A program made the position numbers and the translations under genes. A DNA stretch of 64,000 nt from Puccinellia tenuiflora (lineage: Eukaryota; Streptophyta; Magnoliopsida; Poales; Poaceae). Positions within the stretch are counted from its first letter, which is position 1. Every line of letters starts with the position of its first letter. Where the stretch lies: NCBI GenBank assembly GCA_012064385.1, contig QRDG01000526.1:546406-610405 (forward strand), in the 5' to 3' direction. Under the pieces are notes generated by a model, which worked only from the letters and a program-made list of their open reading frames with translations, was not told where the DNA came from and did no database searches. This document shows, piece by piece, positions 1 through 10,076 of the stretch.

Positions 1-132
1 GCCGATGATCCATTCCGAGCACACCTGCCAATGAGTTTTGGCCTGGGATTGGTAAACCCAGTAACCTTCGATTGTGTAGCATGACCGGTCGCACAACGCT
101 TCATTGTATAGTTCTGGGGTCGGGGCGCTACA
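1..132 (+). repeat. 3' end of the Chromo-A 5' LTR
   Basis: The last 132 bases of the LTR, ending in CGCTACA immediately before the primer-binding site. The same segment closes the complete 3' LTR at about 23247-23377 with only a few differences, which shows that this is an LTR end. Confidence 0.9.
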
Positions 133-135
133 AGT

Positions 136-147
136 TGGTATCAGAGC
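136..147 (+). other. Chromo-A primer-binding site (initiator tRNA-Met)
   Basis: TGGTATCAGAGC lies three bases after the LTR end. It is the standard plant complement to the 3' end of initiator methionine tRNA, used to prime minus-strand DNA synthesis. Confidence 0.9.
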
Positions 148-525
148 AGGACTGCCTGTAGGAAAGCCTTTCTATTGGTCGATGTCGAGTCTAGTTGAAA
201 ATTATATATAACCTAAAAATGAGTTGTGAAAACCTTCTTAGGATTCTTTTTACTTCTTACCCAACTCGCTCTAACTCTGAGTCACCTTACCTCTATTTGT
301 CTTGCAGTTGGGTCAAAGTTTAAGGTTCTCGGGGTTGGGTTCTTACCGTATAGATAAATTCATGAGTCTCAATTCCGTTCCTAACTGTTGAACTGTTCTG
401 TTGTTGCTACAGATGACGCGTCCGGGACTTGTTGTCTGTCTAACTCGCTGTGAGGGTGTCTGCGGGTTCCCCGCCTTGTTTGCCGCTGCCTTAGCCAGCC
501 AGGGTTGCCTTGGTACCCCGAGTAC

Positions 526-1152
526 ATGGTGTACGAGGAGCACATGCTGTACGGACAGGGGCAGTTCTTCTGCAAGGCCCATGTCCTGTCTCCGGATGGA
601 GACGGAGTCCAGCACCAGAGTGTAGGTGTAGGCATGACCGTGGAGCAGGCTGTTCAGGAGGCTGTGTTCAACGGCCTCTCAGTGTACCGCAGAGACTGTG
701 ACTACCTAGCTAATCCGATCTCAGATTTCTATCACTTTCCAGCTGCTGAGGACAGTCTGGAGGGCTGCTATGTTGCTAGGTACTCAGACCCAGCGACCGA
801 GCCAGACCACGGCCACCGAGCTCTTATCGAGATGGTTAGAGCGTTGGACATTCGTGCCTGTCAGTGGTACCTATACACGGTGGCTGCTCGTGAGAGTCAC
901 CGGAACACGCTGATGACCTTGGAGCCGTACGTCCATGCCGGGATACTTCCCCCAGATCTTCTTTCGCCTCTACCGATGGAGCTGCCCGGCTACATGAGCA
1001 GCCCGAGAGTGGGTGGCACCATTCCACCACGTGGACCTGCTCGAGACACCGGGGGCGACGTCCACACGCCGCCTTATGACCGCCAGCCAGCGAGTGCCCG
1101 CCGTTTCCACACTCGCCCTGTGCGTCTCCCGGGGCGTGCCCAGTACTTCTAG
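526..1152 (+). CDS. Unrecognised ORF in the Chromo-A leader, upstream of gag
   Basis: A reading frame of about 210 codons lies between the primer site and gag, in a leader that is about 1 kb longer than the one in Chromo-C, which has no counterpart. The frame is open from 454; ATG 526 is the first in-frame ATG. A splice-acceptor-like CTACAG just before an out-of-frame ATG at 413 suggests a spliced or slightly shifted true start. The protein begins with aromatic residues (PEYMVYEEHMLYG). It has a segment around residues 20-60 with the spacing of a dsRNA-binding fold (CKAHV...GMTVEQAVQEAV), and ends proline- and arginine-rich. I do not recognise the family; the dsRBD resemblance is only a pattern. 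It could be a captured host gene fragment or a lineage-specific element gene. Confidence 0.45.
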   Translation: MVYEEHMLYGQGQFFCKAHVLSPDGDGVQHQSVGVGMTVEQAVQEAVFNGLSVYRRDCDYLANPISDFYHFPAAEDSLEGCYVARYSDPATEPDHGHRALIEMVRALDIRACQWYLYTVAARESHRNTLMTLEPYVHAGILPPDLLSPLPMELPGYMSSPRVGGTIPPRGPARDTGGDVHTPPYDRQPASARRFHTRPVRLPGRAQYF

Positions 1153-1541
1153 GAGACCGGTATCAACGGGTACCTTGTATCGTATCCTTGCCTTCCTGCG
1201 TGATGAGCAAGATACCCACTATCTGTAGTGGTTGCCTTTCGAGTTCTAGTTGTTGTATTGAACTAAAAGACTAGTATCATCAGTAATTTCCATTCGTGTA
1301 ATACAGACTAAGGCATTGTAAGCTCGTATCTGAACCACCTAATGGGTTTTATTCCAAATGGCCTAAATTTGTTGAATTCACTTGTTTCCCTGCCATGCTG
1401 CTGTGATGATACCTGTTCTTCCTCGCTCAATCTTGCTAAATTGTTGCCATTCGTAGTCGCTTAGCCGGGTCTAAGCGCATACTTGATTCCTATCCACTCA
1501 GAGAGAGAGATACTAACTGTGTCCTTGTTCATATCTCCAGA

Positions 1542-2624
1542 ATGGCTCCTACCCGTCGTGGTGAACAAAGCAATCCTGATCCACCGCCGCCACCCACTAT
1601 GGCGGAGGTTCTGATGATTATTGAAGAGGGCCGCGTGCGCAACGAGAATCTGCTCGCGCAGTTGGTGCAGCAGGGTGCACGGAGGAACACTGAATGCGAC
1701 AACCTCACTGAATTCCTGCGGTCCCAGCCTCCCACTTTCGCTTATGCTAAAGAGCCCCTGGAGGCCGATGACTGGCTTCGTGCTCTCGAGCGCAAGTTCA
1801 CTGCCTTGCATGTCCCGGTGGCGGAACAAGTGAACTTCGCCACCTACCTGCTGACTGGAGCCGCAGGGTCTTGGTGGGAAAGCGATGTGTCCATGTTTGT
1901 GGCTGGCCATACCTTCACTTGGGCTGAATTCCGCACTGCCTTCCATGCGGCTTACATTCCCCAGCCCATCATGGACCTAAAAAGGAGGGAGTTCCTGGAG
2001 CTGACCCAGGGACGCATGGACGTCCAAGCTTATGGGCGTGAGTTCAACCACCTCTCTCGTTACGCCCCCCGGGACGTGACCAATGATGAAGATAAGCGGT
2101 ATCTGTTCCGCAAGGGACTGACTCCGCGACTCCGTCATGAGCTGCTGCCCTTCAAGTTCCAGTCTTACCAGGAGTTGTACAACCTTGCTCTCACTCTGGA
2201 GCAGGGTATGAAGGAACTGGAGGTTTCCAAGAGACCTGTGCAGGGGGACCATCAGAGCTCCTCTTCTTCTGAGGGCAAGAAGCGCCAGGTATTCGTGCCC
2301 TACAGCACTGTGCCTAAGGCACCCTTCGCGCCAAAGCCTACAGGGTTCAGGCCACCTCCGCCTCGCCCAGCTACTTCGACCTTGGGTGCGGCTGGAAGTG
2401 TTTTCCGCCCTCAGCTGCCTGCACCGCCGAGTCTCACCTGCTACAGTTGTGGCCAGCCCAGTCACTACTCAAGGGACTGCCCTGGGAAGGCACCTGCTAC
2501 CGCAACACCTGTACCAGCACCCTCTACACCCGTAGCCAAGGCTGTGACTACTAGCCGTGGCCGCCTGAACCACCTCTCTGCTGAAGGAGTCGAAGAGGAC
2601 CCCAGTGTTCTCATGGGTAAATGA
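1542..2624 (+). CDS. gag: Chromo-A Gag
   Basis: Nucleocapsid/capsid polyprotein of 360 codons. It starts MAPTRRGEQSN, the same start as Chromo-C Gag. The capsid-like region is at about residues 60-230 (DDWLRALERKF...WWESDV). A single CCHC zinc knuckle (CYSCGQPSHYSRDC) lies near residue 305 and would bind the genomic RNA. In Chromo-C, Gag runs straight into protease. Here an 11-nt deletion just after the GVEEDP segment, seen by comparison with 41880-41915, shifts the frame and ends Gag at a TGA. The product would package RNA into cytoplasmic particles, but this copy is detached from its protease. Confidence 0.85.
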   Translation: MAPTRRGEQSNPDPPPPPTMAEVLMIIEEGRVRNENLLAQLVQQGARRNTECDNLTEFLRSQPPTFAYAKEPLEADDWLRALERKFTALHVPVAEQVNFATYLLTGAAGSWWESDVSMFVAGHTFTWAEFRTAFHAAYIPQPIMDLKRREFLELTQGRMDVQAYGREFNHLSRYAPRDVTNDEDKRYLFRKGLTPRLRHELLPFKFQSYQELYNLALTLEQGMKELEVSKRPVQGDHQSSSSSEGKKRQVFVPYSTVPKAPFAPKPTGFRPPPPRPATSTLGAAGSVFRPQLPAPPSLTCYSCGQPSHYSRDCPGKAPATATPVPAPSTPVAKAVTTSRGRLNHLSAEGVEEDPSVLMGK

Positions 2625-3054
2625 TCATCCAGCTTCAGTCGTGTTTGATTCTGGAGCATCACATTCATTCATGTCCATAGCATATGCACACAACCATCAA
2701 ATACCTTTCATGAACATGGACTTCCCTCTAGTGGTTAAAACACCAGGTTCTAGTTGGCGAACTGACTGGATAGCTCCGGAAGTCCAGATTACCATAGGCT
2801 ATTGGTCTTTCCCTTTCCAGCTGATAGCCCTGAAGGCAGATGGTATAGATGTCATTTTGGGTATGGACTGGCTAGTCAAATATCAGGCTAACTTGAATTG
2901 TGCTGCCAAGTCGGTCACAATGGTCCACCCAACTGTCAGGCTAGTAAGTTACTGGTCCCCTTCGTCCGCAACCCCATCCGCTGCCACCCTCTATCTCCGG
3001 AGATCAGTCTTTATTTTATGGAAGGTATCACCCCACCTAACATGCATGAGGTAG
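2605..3054 (+). pseudogene. Chromo-A aspartic protease fragment
   Basis: Retropepsin domain with the active-site motif FDSGASHSF at about residues 15-23 and the second conserved block IDVILGMDWL near residue 90. It processes Gag-Pol in family members. It is out of frame with Gag because of the 11-nt deletion. Its 3' end overlaps the RT frame (which starts by 2898) and lies in the +1 frame relative to it, the same relation as in Chromo-C. As it stands it has no start of its own, so it is a broken part of the polyprotein. Confidence 0.75.
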
Positions 3055-4349
3055 GGGTAGTGTGTGATTTCCCCGACGTCTTTCCTGAAGAATTACCTGG
3101 CATGCCACCTGATCGAAGCGTGGAATTTGTCATTGAGTTGGTTCCGGGAACCGCTCCAATTTCCAAAAGGCCCTACCGTATGCCAACGGAAGAGCTAACT
3201 GAACTAAAGAAGCAACGTGGTGAGCTGCTAGAAAAAGAATTCATCCGGCTGAGTAGCTCACCTTGGGGCTGCCCGGTCATCTTTGTCAAGAAGAGGGATA
3301 CAAATGTTCCTCGCTTGGTTGTCGATTACCGCCCTCTGAATGCGGTGACCATCAAGAACAAATATCCTATTCCCAGAATGAATGACCTGTTCGATCAGCT
3401 AGGTGGTGCAACGGTATTCTCCAAGATGGATCTGAGGTTAGGCTACCATCAGATAAAAATCAGAAAGGAGGATATTCCAAAGACGGGTTTCACTACCTGT
3501 TATGGGTTATATGAGTACACCGTCATGTCTTTCGGCCTCATAAATGCTCCGGCTATATTCATGAGGCTGATGAACTCTATCTTCCACGAGTATCTCGACA
3601 AGTTCGTCATAATATACATTGATGACATCCTTGTCTACTCCAAAACCGAAGAAGAACATGCTGAGCATCATCGGCTAGTTCTGACCAAGCTTCGTGATCA
3701 TCGTCTCTATGCCAAGTTCTCCAAGTGCGAGTTTTGGCTACAGGAGCTCATCTTTCTCGGTCATGTGGTGTCAGCTGCTGGAGTAGCGGTTATACCTGAC
3801 AAGATTCAGTCAATCCTGGATTGGCCAACTCCCAAGTCCGTCAAAGATATCCGAAGCTTCCTTGGGTTGGCGGGTTATTACCGCCGATTCATCGAGGGCT
3901 TTTCCAAAATAGCCAAAGCCTTGACTAACCTACTCAAGAAGAACAAACAGTTTGTGTGGTCAGACAAAGCTGAAGAGAGTTTCCAAACTCTCAAGGTCAA
4001 GCTCACTACCACCCCGGTGCTTGTCCTTCCAGACACTAGCAAAGACTTTGTCGTCTACTGTGACGCCTCCTTGCAAGGCTTAGGCTGTGTGTTGATGCAA
4101 TAAGGCCATGTGATAGCTTATGCCTCCTGCCAACTCAAACCGCATGAACTCAACTATCCAACTCATGATCTAGAGCTTGCTGCCGTAGTTCATGCTCTGA
4201 AGCAATGGAGACCCTACATGTTGGGCAACCATTGTGAGGTCTTCTCGGATCATCAAAGTCTGAAGTATCTCTTCACCCAGCCCAATCTGAATCTCCAACA
4301 AAGAAGATGGTTGGAGTTGATCAAAGATTATGATGTGACCCTCAATTAC
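2898..4349 (+). pseudogene. pol: Chromo-A reverse transcriptase and RNase H, interrupted
   Basis: Ty3-type RT followed by RNase H. Visible motifs are VVDYRPLNAVT, FSKMDLRLGYHQI, the catalytic YIDDILVYSK and the RNase H start VVYCDASLQGLG. A TAA at 4101-4103, where Chromo-C has GAA, ends the frame inside RNase H. The reading then resumes with HELNYPTHDLELAAVVHALKQW up to the Tat-1 insertion at 4350. The missing remainder continues at 17858. RT frame upstream of 2898 is reached from protease by a -1 shift. The pieces match Chromo-C codon for codon, so the identification is firm; the gene is dead. Confidence 0.85.
4345..4349 (+). repeat. Target-site duplication ATTAC, left copy (Tat-1)
   Basis: ATTAC directly precedes the Tat-1 LTR and is repeated exactly at 17858-17862. 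When one copy and the element are ignored, the Chromo-A pol sequence is continuous by comparison with Chromo-C at 43627. Confidence 0.95.
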
Positions 4350-5263
4350 TGTCGTGGTGGTGCACGGACAAATGCCATATAGGCTTAAGGTGGGGCCGAT
4401 TGGACGCTGGAGGTAACCGGGGAGGGCTTGTACGTGAAGACGCACAGAGAGACACACACACACACACACACGATTTTACCCAGGTTCGGGGCTCTCGTGA
4501 GGAGATAACACCCCTACTCCTGCCGGTCTGAGCTATATATATGGATTACAATGGTGGTACAAGCTTGCTCCTTGAGCAGTATGGAAAACAATGAACTCTA
4601 GAGCCTCTACCGAGTCTCAGAACAGCTCTCTGGCTCTCCTCTAGCTCTCACAGAATGACTAAGTGCTCTTCCAGTGTCTAAGCCTTTTTCTGGGAATCGT
4701 CCAAGCATCCCCGTAAGAGGAGCCCCTGGTACCCCTTATATAGGGAAACTCAGGGTTACAGTGTAAAACAGAGTTACTGTCGCCATACTCCTTGGTCGCC
4801 GCCCGACACGGGCGCCGCTGCACCATGCCCAGACCGTGTCAGCGCTGGTCGCCACGGTCCCCTCTGTGCTGGACAGGACATCCGTGCCTAGGCCTAGAGC
4901 CGCTGTACCGCGCCGCCCGCGTCAAAGGCATGGCCGAGGTATGGCACGCCGCCCACTTGCGGCACGTCGCCGCCCTTGTCTCACTCCGTGTCTCAAGGAG
5001 CTTGGACCACCGTCCGAGATAACTTTCCCCCGGCATAGGCATGCCCATGTCCTTGACTCGGTTTGCCTCTTCCTGCATATAAGAACAATAAAGAGGAACC
5101 CGACATATAATAAGCATGATCCGACATAAGGCTATGTCGGTAAGCCTTGACCCGGTATACACCGGGTAGGCCGGTATGGTATGTCGGTTTCCATTGACTC
5201 GGTCAATTCCGGGTCCTTGCTTATTTCACCATATTGACCCCACTCGGGGGCTGCCCCCCGACA
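4350..5263 (-). repeat. Tat-1 3' LTR
   Basis: 914 bp with terminal TGTCG...CGACA. On the window plus strand it begins TGTCGTGGTGG and ends CCCCCGACA. It pairs with 16942-17857. It contains a (CA)n run at about 4453-4471 and a TATATAAGG box on the minus strand near 4735. Confidence 0.95.
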
Positions 5264-5276
5264 TTAGTCCCCGAAG
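5264..5276 (-). other. Tat-1 polypurine tract
   Basis: On the minus strand CTTCGGGGACTAA directly precedes the 3' LTR. This is the expected position for the plus-strand primer. A close relative of the motif recurs in the 196-bp array at 9411-10020. Confidence 0.75.
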
Positions 5277-5724
5277 CTGGCGCGGTCCTGCAGCCTCGGA
5301 TGGAGGGCCACGGCAGGTTTACCCGAAAACCAGCATTCTTAAGTGATCACCGACATAACATACGTCGGTAAACAATTTATATGTCGGAAAGCAGCTTTGC
5401 TTCCCATTGTGATCTTTGACTTAGTGTCGGATCGTTCCGACTTACAGGAAGAACCCGCGACTCCTCCGAGTCATTGGTTCCTCTACGTGGCAGAGCATCT
5501 CTGCCCAACACCTCGGCTCCTATGCCCGGATAGACGTGCCACTGGCACGCACGCCACTTGCGTCACGCCGGTCGCCTCGGAGACTGTGCACACGCAAGCT
5601 CTTAAGTGCGGTTGGACCGCACCGCTCGCGTCTCCTCGGGTCCTGCCCGATCAGGTGTGCCGCTTTATAACCGTTAGCTCTCTGTAACCCATCGTGTGGC
5701 CGATCGTGCGGCAGTTAAGCCGTA

Positions 5725-5827
5725 GAGGAGATCGTGGCGGAGATCGTGGGGCCGTAACTCCCCGTCGGTTACGAGATCGTGCGCAGCAAATCCTGCACCC
5801 ACGATCTCCTCCGGCCGCCCATAAATA
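5725..5827 (+). promoter_or_regulatory. Putative promoter of the Tat-1 antisense gene
   Basis: A TATA-like ATAAATA at 5821-5827 lies after a cluster of GAGATCGTG motifs: direct copies at 5725-5737, 5739-5751 and 5771-5782, and an inverted copy at 5796-5812. The repeats can form a stem just upstream of the TATA box. The downstream region to 6001 is C-rich leader sequence ending in a good splice donor. Confidence 0.45.
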
Positions 5828-6001
5828 ATAGGGAGGGGGCATATGTCTTCCCCTCCGCACCACTCTTCTCTTGCCCTCGTCTTCTTCTCCAGCGCCCAGA
5901 GCACAAGAGACGCCGCACACCACCGCGCACAGCACCGCCGCTGCTCCCGCGCACCAACGCCGCCGACGCACAGCACCACCGCCGTACGCCGCAACACCGC
6001 G

Positions 6002-6323
6002 GTAAGATCTCCTCTTCTTTTCTCTTGCGCATTAGCGCTTCCATTGGTGCCCTCTGTTCTTGTTCTTCCTCGAGTTCTTCCTCTTTTCTTCACCGCGGCG
6101 ACGCATCCGGCGCCGCCGGCGAGTTTGCGGTTCCAGATGCGGTTGTACCGCCGGTGGACTAGCCACCGTAACACCTTTTTCCTTTTCTCTCCGCGCCCTA
6201 GCGCTTTCTGCATCTAGATTTGATTCATGCGTGCATAATCTTCCTCTTCTGTCCTTGCTCTTCTTTCGTTTTTCCTTTTCACTGTAATGGTTCTGATCTC
6301 ACCGCCGGTAACCTCTTTTATAG
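6002..6323 (+). other. Predicted 5'-UTR intron of the Tat-1 antisense gene
   Basis: Donor GTAAGA after CACCGCG and acceptor TTTTATAG, 22 bases before the ATG at 6346. The interval is T-rich near its end, as in plant introns. An intron in the leader is a usual feature of strongly expressed plant genes. Confidence 0.5.
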
Positions 6324-6345
6324 ATCTCTGCAACTCTTTTTCGAC

Positions 6346-9253
6346 ATGTCGAACAACCCCAACCTCGAGGTGGTAGAGGTAGAAGAAGGGGTTGCTGAGG
6401 AAACCACCCGGGCCAGCTGGGAAGGCTCCTATGTCGCCATAGGCGACATAAACTGGTTGATCCGGACTCGTCGGATCCCAGCCGAGGTGGAGTGTCGGCT
6501 CCCGGGTCCAGAGACATCACCGGATCTCAAGGAAGGGGAGTATGTTGTCTTCGTCGAGCACTTCGAGCGGGGATTCGGTCTACCCGCCAGCGCTTTCTTC
6601 TGCAGCTTTCTCGACAGATTCGGCCTTCAACCTCATCAACTCCCAGCAAACGCCTTCACCACACTCTCGGCCTTTGCCTCCTTCATGTAGGGTTATCTCG
6701 GCCTCTGGCCCACCGTCAAGGCGTGGTCCAAATACTTCCACTTCCGGAAGCAGGTCATTCCGAATCCTGCCAACCCGGATGCGGCCCGACAGATGACACA
6801 GTGCGGGGCCGCCACTATCGTACCTCGGCGCGGCTCCATCTTCCCCCGGATCCAAGGACTGGAGTCATACCGGAAATGGCAGCGCTCCTTCTTCTACGTG
6901 AAGAATTCAACCGAGGTTGACATGATCAACTTGCCGAGTTTCGCCATCGGCCCCCCAACCGCGCAACTCAACTGGGGGTACAACCCAACGGACACGGATT
7001 TGGTGGTCAACCACATCCACCAGGTTGTTGAGCAGCTCCGAGACGAAGGAATAACTGCTGACGACCTACTTGCGACATTCATCAGCTGCCGGTCCTGCAT
7101 CTCCAGCACCGAGTCCACAAAATCTGCCACATGAGTGGCCCACTGGATCCGACCCGAGTCAGCACCGTCGAGCTGGACAATGCCCAGATCCGGCGGCGCA
7201 TCAAGGCCATAGCCCGGACCAAGATGCCGGAGGCATGGGAATGGGGCAAAGAACCCCACAGCCGGAGCAACCTTCCACCGAAAGTAAGCACCTCTGCCGA
7301 CATAACTTTTTCACCGATATAGACTTTGATGTCGATACAATTCTGTACCTGGTATTAATCACCTCCCATTTCAATTATGCAGAGATTCGGTCGGCAGCTG
7401 ACGGAGGACGGAGAGGACCCCTCTGCCAGATGGGGTAAAGACCGGGTCGACGCCGACTCGGAAGATCCGGACGACAAGGACAACATGCCAATTCCCGACG
7501 TCAGCTCACTTTCTGCCACGGGTAAGACTCGCGCTTCCTCCCTCCGAGACTGGTCTGAGGATGAAGAAGACGATTGTCGGGTTTTAGAGGTGTATGATCC
7601 TCTCCCCATTGCATTCTCATATCCGATGTCTCCGAACTCAGCTGACTCGGATGAAGTGCTCGAGGTGGCACCCCTCGCCATAGGACCCAAGGGCGCAGCT
7701 CGGAAGCGCCCAGCGGGAACAGCCGCATCGGCAGATGCCGGAACCTCCGGCACCTCTGGTCCCGCGAAAACGAAACAGAGGACAAAGACAGTGGTGAAAC
7801 GCCAGCGCCCTGTCTCCAAGGGGTAAGACTCCCTTTTGCCGACATATACTCTATACTCTATATTACACTTGCACTTTTCTTGTAGCCAACATACTTTGCT
7901 ATTTCGACTTTTCAGCATGGCTCCTCTGAAGGTTCCCACTCCCGGGTCAACTGCCCGGGTTCCTCCAAGAACTCCGACACCGCCTCGGCCCGATGATACT
8001 CGGGTTCCGAGTCCACCAAGAATGAGTCCGGTTGCGGACATCTCGGCTCCGGGCCAAGTTGGACCAAGTAGCGGACTCGGCGCTCAAGGCCGAAGGATTG
8101 GAGAAGCGGATCTCGGAAATCGAGTGTAAGCCATATTTTTGCCTTTCAATCTGTACTTGCTTCAATTCTCTCATTCTGACATCAGCTACCTCGGCACAGC
8201 CGCACATAAGGAGCGCGAGCTTGCACATCAGGCCGAGCTGAAGAGAGAGCAGGAGGAGGTGTCCCGGCTGAAAGCCGAGTTAGAGCAATCTCGGAGTCGA
8301 GCCGCCGAGTCGGAAAAGACCGCCGCCGCAGAGAAGCAGCTCCGAGAAGAGGAGACTCGGAAGCTCAAGGAATCTCTTGAAGAATCCAAATTAGAGGCTA
8401 CCTCGGCCGAGAGCGAGCTCCAAGCTCTGAAGGCCAAGATCACGCAGTGGCTGGTGGATATCTCCAAAATCAACTCCGAGATGGACAGTAAGCCCCCTCC
8501 CCTTCTGCCTTTATTCAATCTGTCACTTTTCTTCATATGTAACTTATTCTGGCGTTAGCCATTCCCTACTCAGAACGCTTCCCCCACACCAAGGCTGCCG
8601 CGGACAAGAGCGTTGCAGCGCACCGATTCGAGAAAATCCTAGATGGCCCGATCTCGTCCGAGTGGGATATGGATGCTCACTTGGTGGCTCTGAAGGCACG
8701 CTTGGTGCCGATGAGGGCTATCGGGATGAATCTTCTTACCTCTGCAATCCGGGCTTACAATGTTCTCTGGCCCGGGTGTGAGGCTCCAGCTATCGTTGAT
8801 GAGTTAGCCAAGTGCCTGATGGCCTCCGAGGAAAGGCTTGATGATTGGCGATCATCCGCCGCCCGAGTCGGAGCGGATGAAGTGCTAACTTATGTGCTAT
8901 CTTGGTACGAGGAACTTGACCTCGAGGTGCTGAAGACAGTGCGGGATGGGTCCAGGTGGCTCTCTGACCCGGAACACATCCAGCGCCGCCAAGAGTTGGC
9001 TCACTCGCTCATCCAATACGCCCCGGTACACAGCTTTGTCCCGGGTGAGCGGGTTCCTCAATCGGAAGAATTGGAGGTCGACGGCGAGGACGAAGGCGAA
9101 GACGAAGAACAAGTTGATGAAGAAATCCTAGCCGATACTCCTCCCGACACAGCCACAGGCACCACTTCGGCCGCTGCGACCAAGGATAGCACCGAGATCT
9201 CGACCTCGGAACCGGCCAAGACCGATGCCGCCGTCTCTGCTCCAAGTAGCTAG
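6346..9253 (+). CDS. Tat-1 antisense gene (PF04195-type protein), five coding exons, damaged
   Basis: A convergent gene between the integrase end and the 3' LTR. Predicted coding exons: 6346-7283, 7383-7822, 7916-8123, 8186-8487 and 8559-9253, each bounded by GT...AG (GTAAGC, GTAAGA, GTGTAA, GTAAGC). Phases agree at introns 1, 2 and 4. The first exon encodes the domain known in Pfam as 'putative gypsy type transposon' (VVFVEHFERGFGLPASAFF, WQRSFFYVKN). Exon 2 is acidic and serine-rich, exon 3 proline-rich, exon 4 a strong coiled coil (AELKREQEEVSRLKAELEQ), exon 5 a helical domain with an acidic tail ending SAPSS. Damage: TAG at 6688-6690, a one-base loss near 7092, and a frame change inside exon 3 near 8040. 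Such antisense ORFs are known in grass Tat elements; their role is not known. Tat-2 has a homologue. Confidence 0.7.
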
Positions 9254-9410
9254 GATCCTGCTGCCTAGACTTAGAAAGAACTCAAGTCGTCAAATCCCCG
9301 GAATGCCGGGTACAAATGTAATATAACCCTTGATTTTTATGCTCTGGCACTTGGTTCTTTTACTTTGCACATTTTTAGCATGGTTTATTTATTATGCCGA
9401 ATCATTCTGA
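9254..9410 (+). other. 3' flank of the Tat-1 antisense gene
   Basis: AT-rich sequence after the stop (AATGTAATATAACCC near 9316) that would suit a plant polyadenylation region. No ORF or repeat is seen. Confidence 0.3.
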
Positions 9411-10020
9411 ACCGAGTTCCCGAGCTCGTTTTCTTGTTTACCATACTTAGCAACCTCTGCTCTTGTCTACCTTTTTCGGTTTCTTGACATTCGAGTCACA
9501 AGATTACCGAGACACGACATACAATACTAATGAACTTTGAGTCAAAGCTCACAATCATCCGACATAAAAGCTAGGAACGAAACAACTTGTGCCGAATCGC
9601 ACTTGGGCTGAGTCCCCGAGTTTGTTTTCTTGTGTACTACCCCTTGCAATCTCTGCCCTTGCCTACCATTTATGGTTTCTTTGGCATTCGGGTCACAAAA
9701 TCACAAAAACATAGCATACAATACTCAAAACCTTGAGACATGGTCTAGAGCCATCCGACATACAGAAAAAAGACAACACAAGAAAACCAAATCGCTCCTG
9801 AACCGAGTCCCCGAGTCTGTTTTCTTGTGTACTATCCCTTGCAATCTCTGCCCTTGCCTACCTTTCATGGGTTTTTTGGCATTCGGGTCACAAAATCACA
9901 AAAACACAGCATACAATACTTGCAAACATCGAAGCACGATTTTTGGAGCCATCCGACATACAGAAAACAGAGATAAACCAGCATGCAACACAACATTCAT
10001 AGCGAGACAGTCCCCGAGTT
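9411..10020 (-). repeat. Tat-1 tandem array, three units of about 196 bp plus a partial
   Basis: Units begin near 9411, 9607 and 9802, with a partial start near 10005. Each carries GAGTCCCCGAG, then TTTTCTTG, CTCTGCCCTTGCC, GGCATTCGGGTCACA, CATACAATACT and ATCCGACATA in the same order. On the element's sense strand the first block reads CTCGGGGACTC, close to its polypurine tract (TTCGGGGACT). The array lies between two convergent transcription units. Tandem repeats in the 3' region of Tat/Ogre elements are known and can seed satellites. Confidence 0.8.
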
Positions 10021-10076
10021 TCATTTCGGAGTGCCGACATTTCATTTCAAAGTTTCGAGATACATACAGTGAGTCC

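Noticed and set aside
5343..5687. 114-codon plus-strand ORF upstream of the Tat-1 antisense promoter
   Set aside because: No domain, poor start context and no counterpart in Tat-2; it covers the promoter region.
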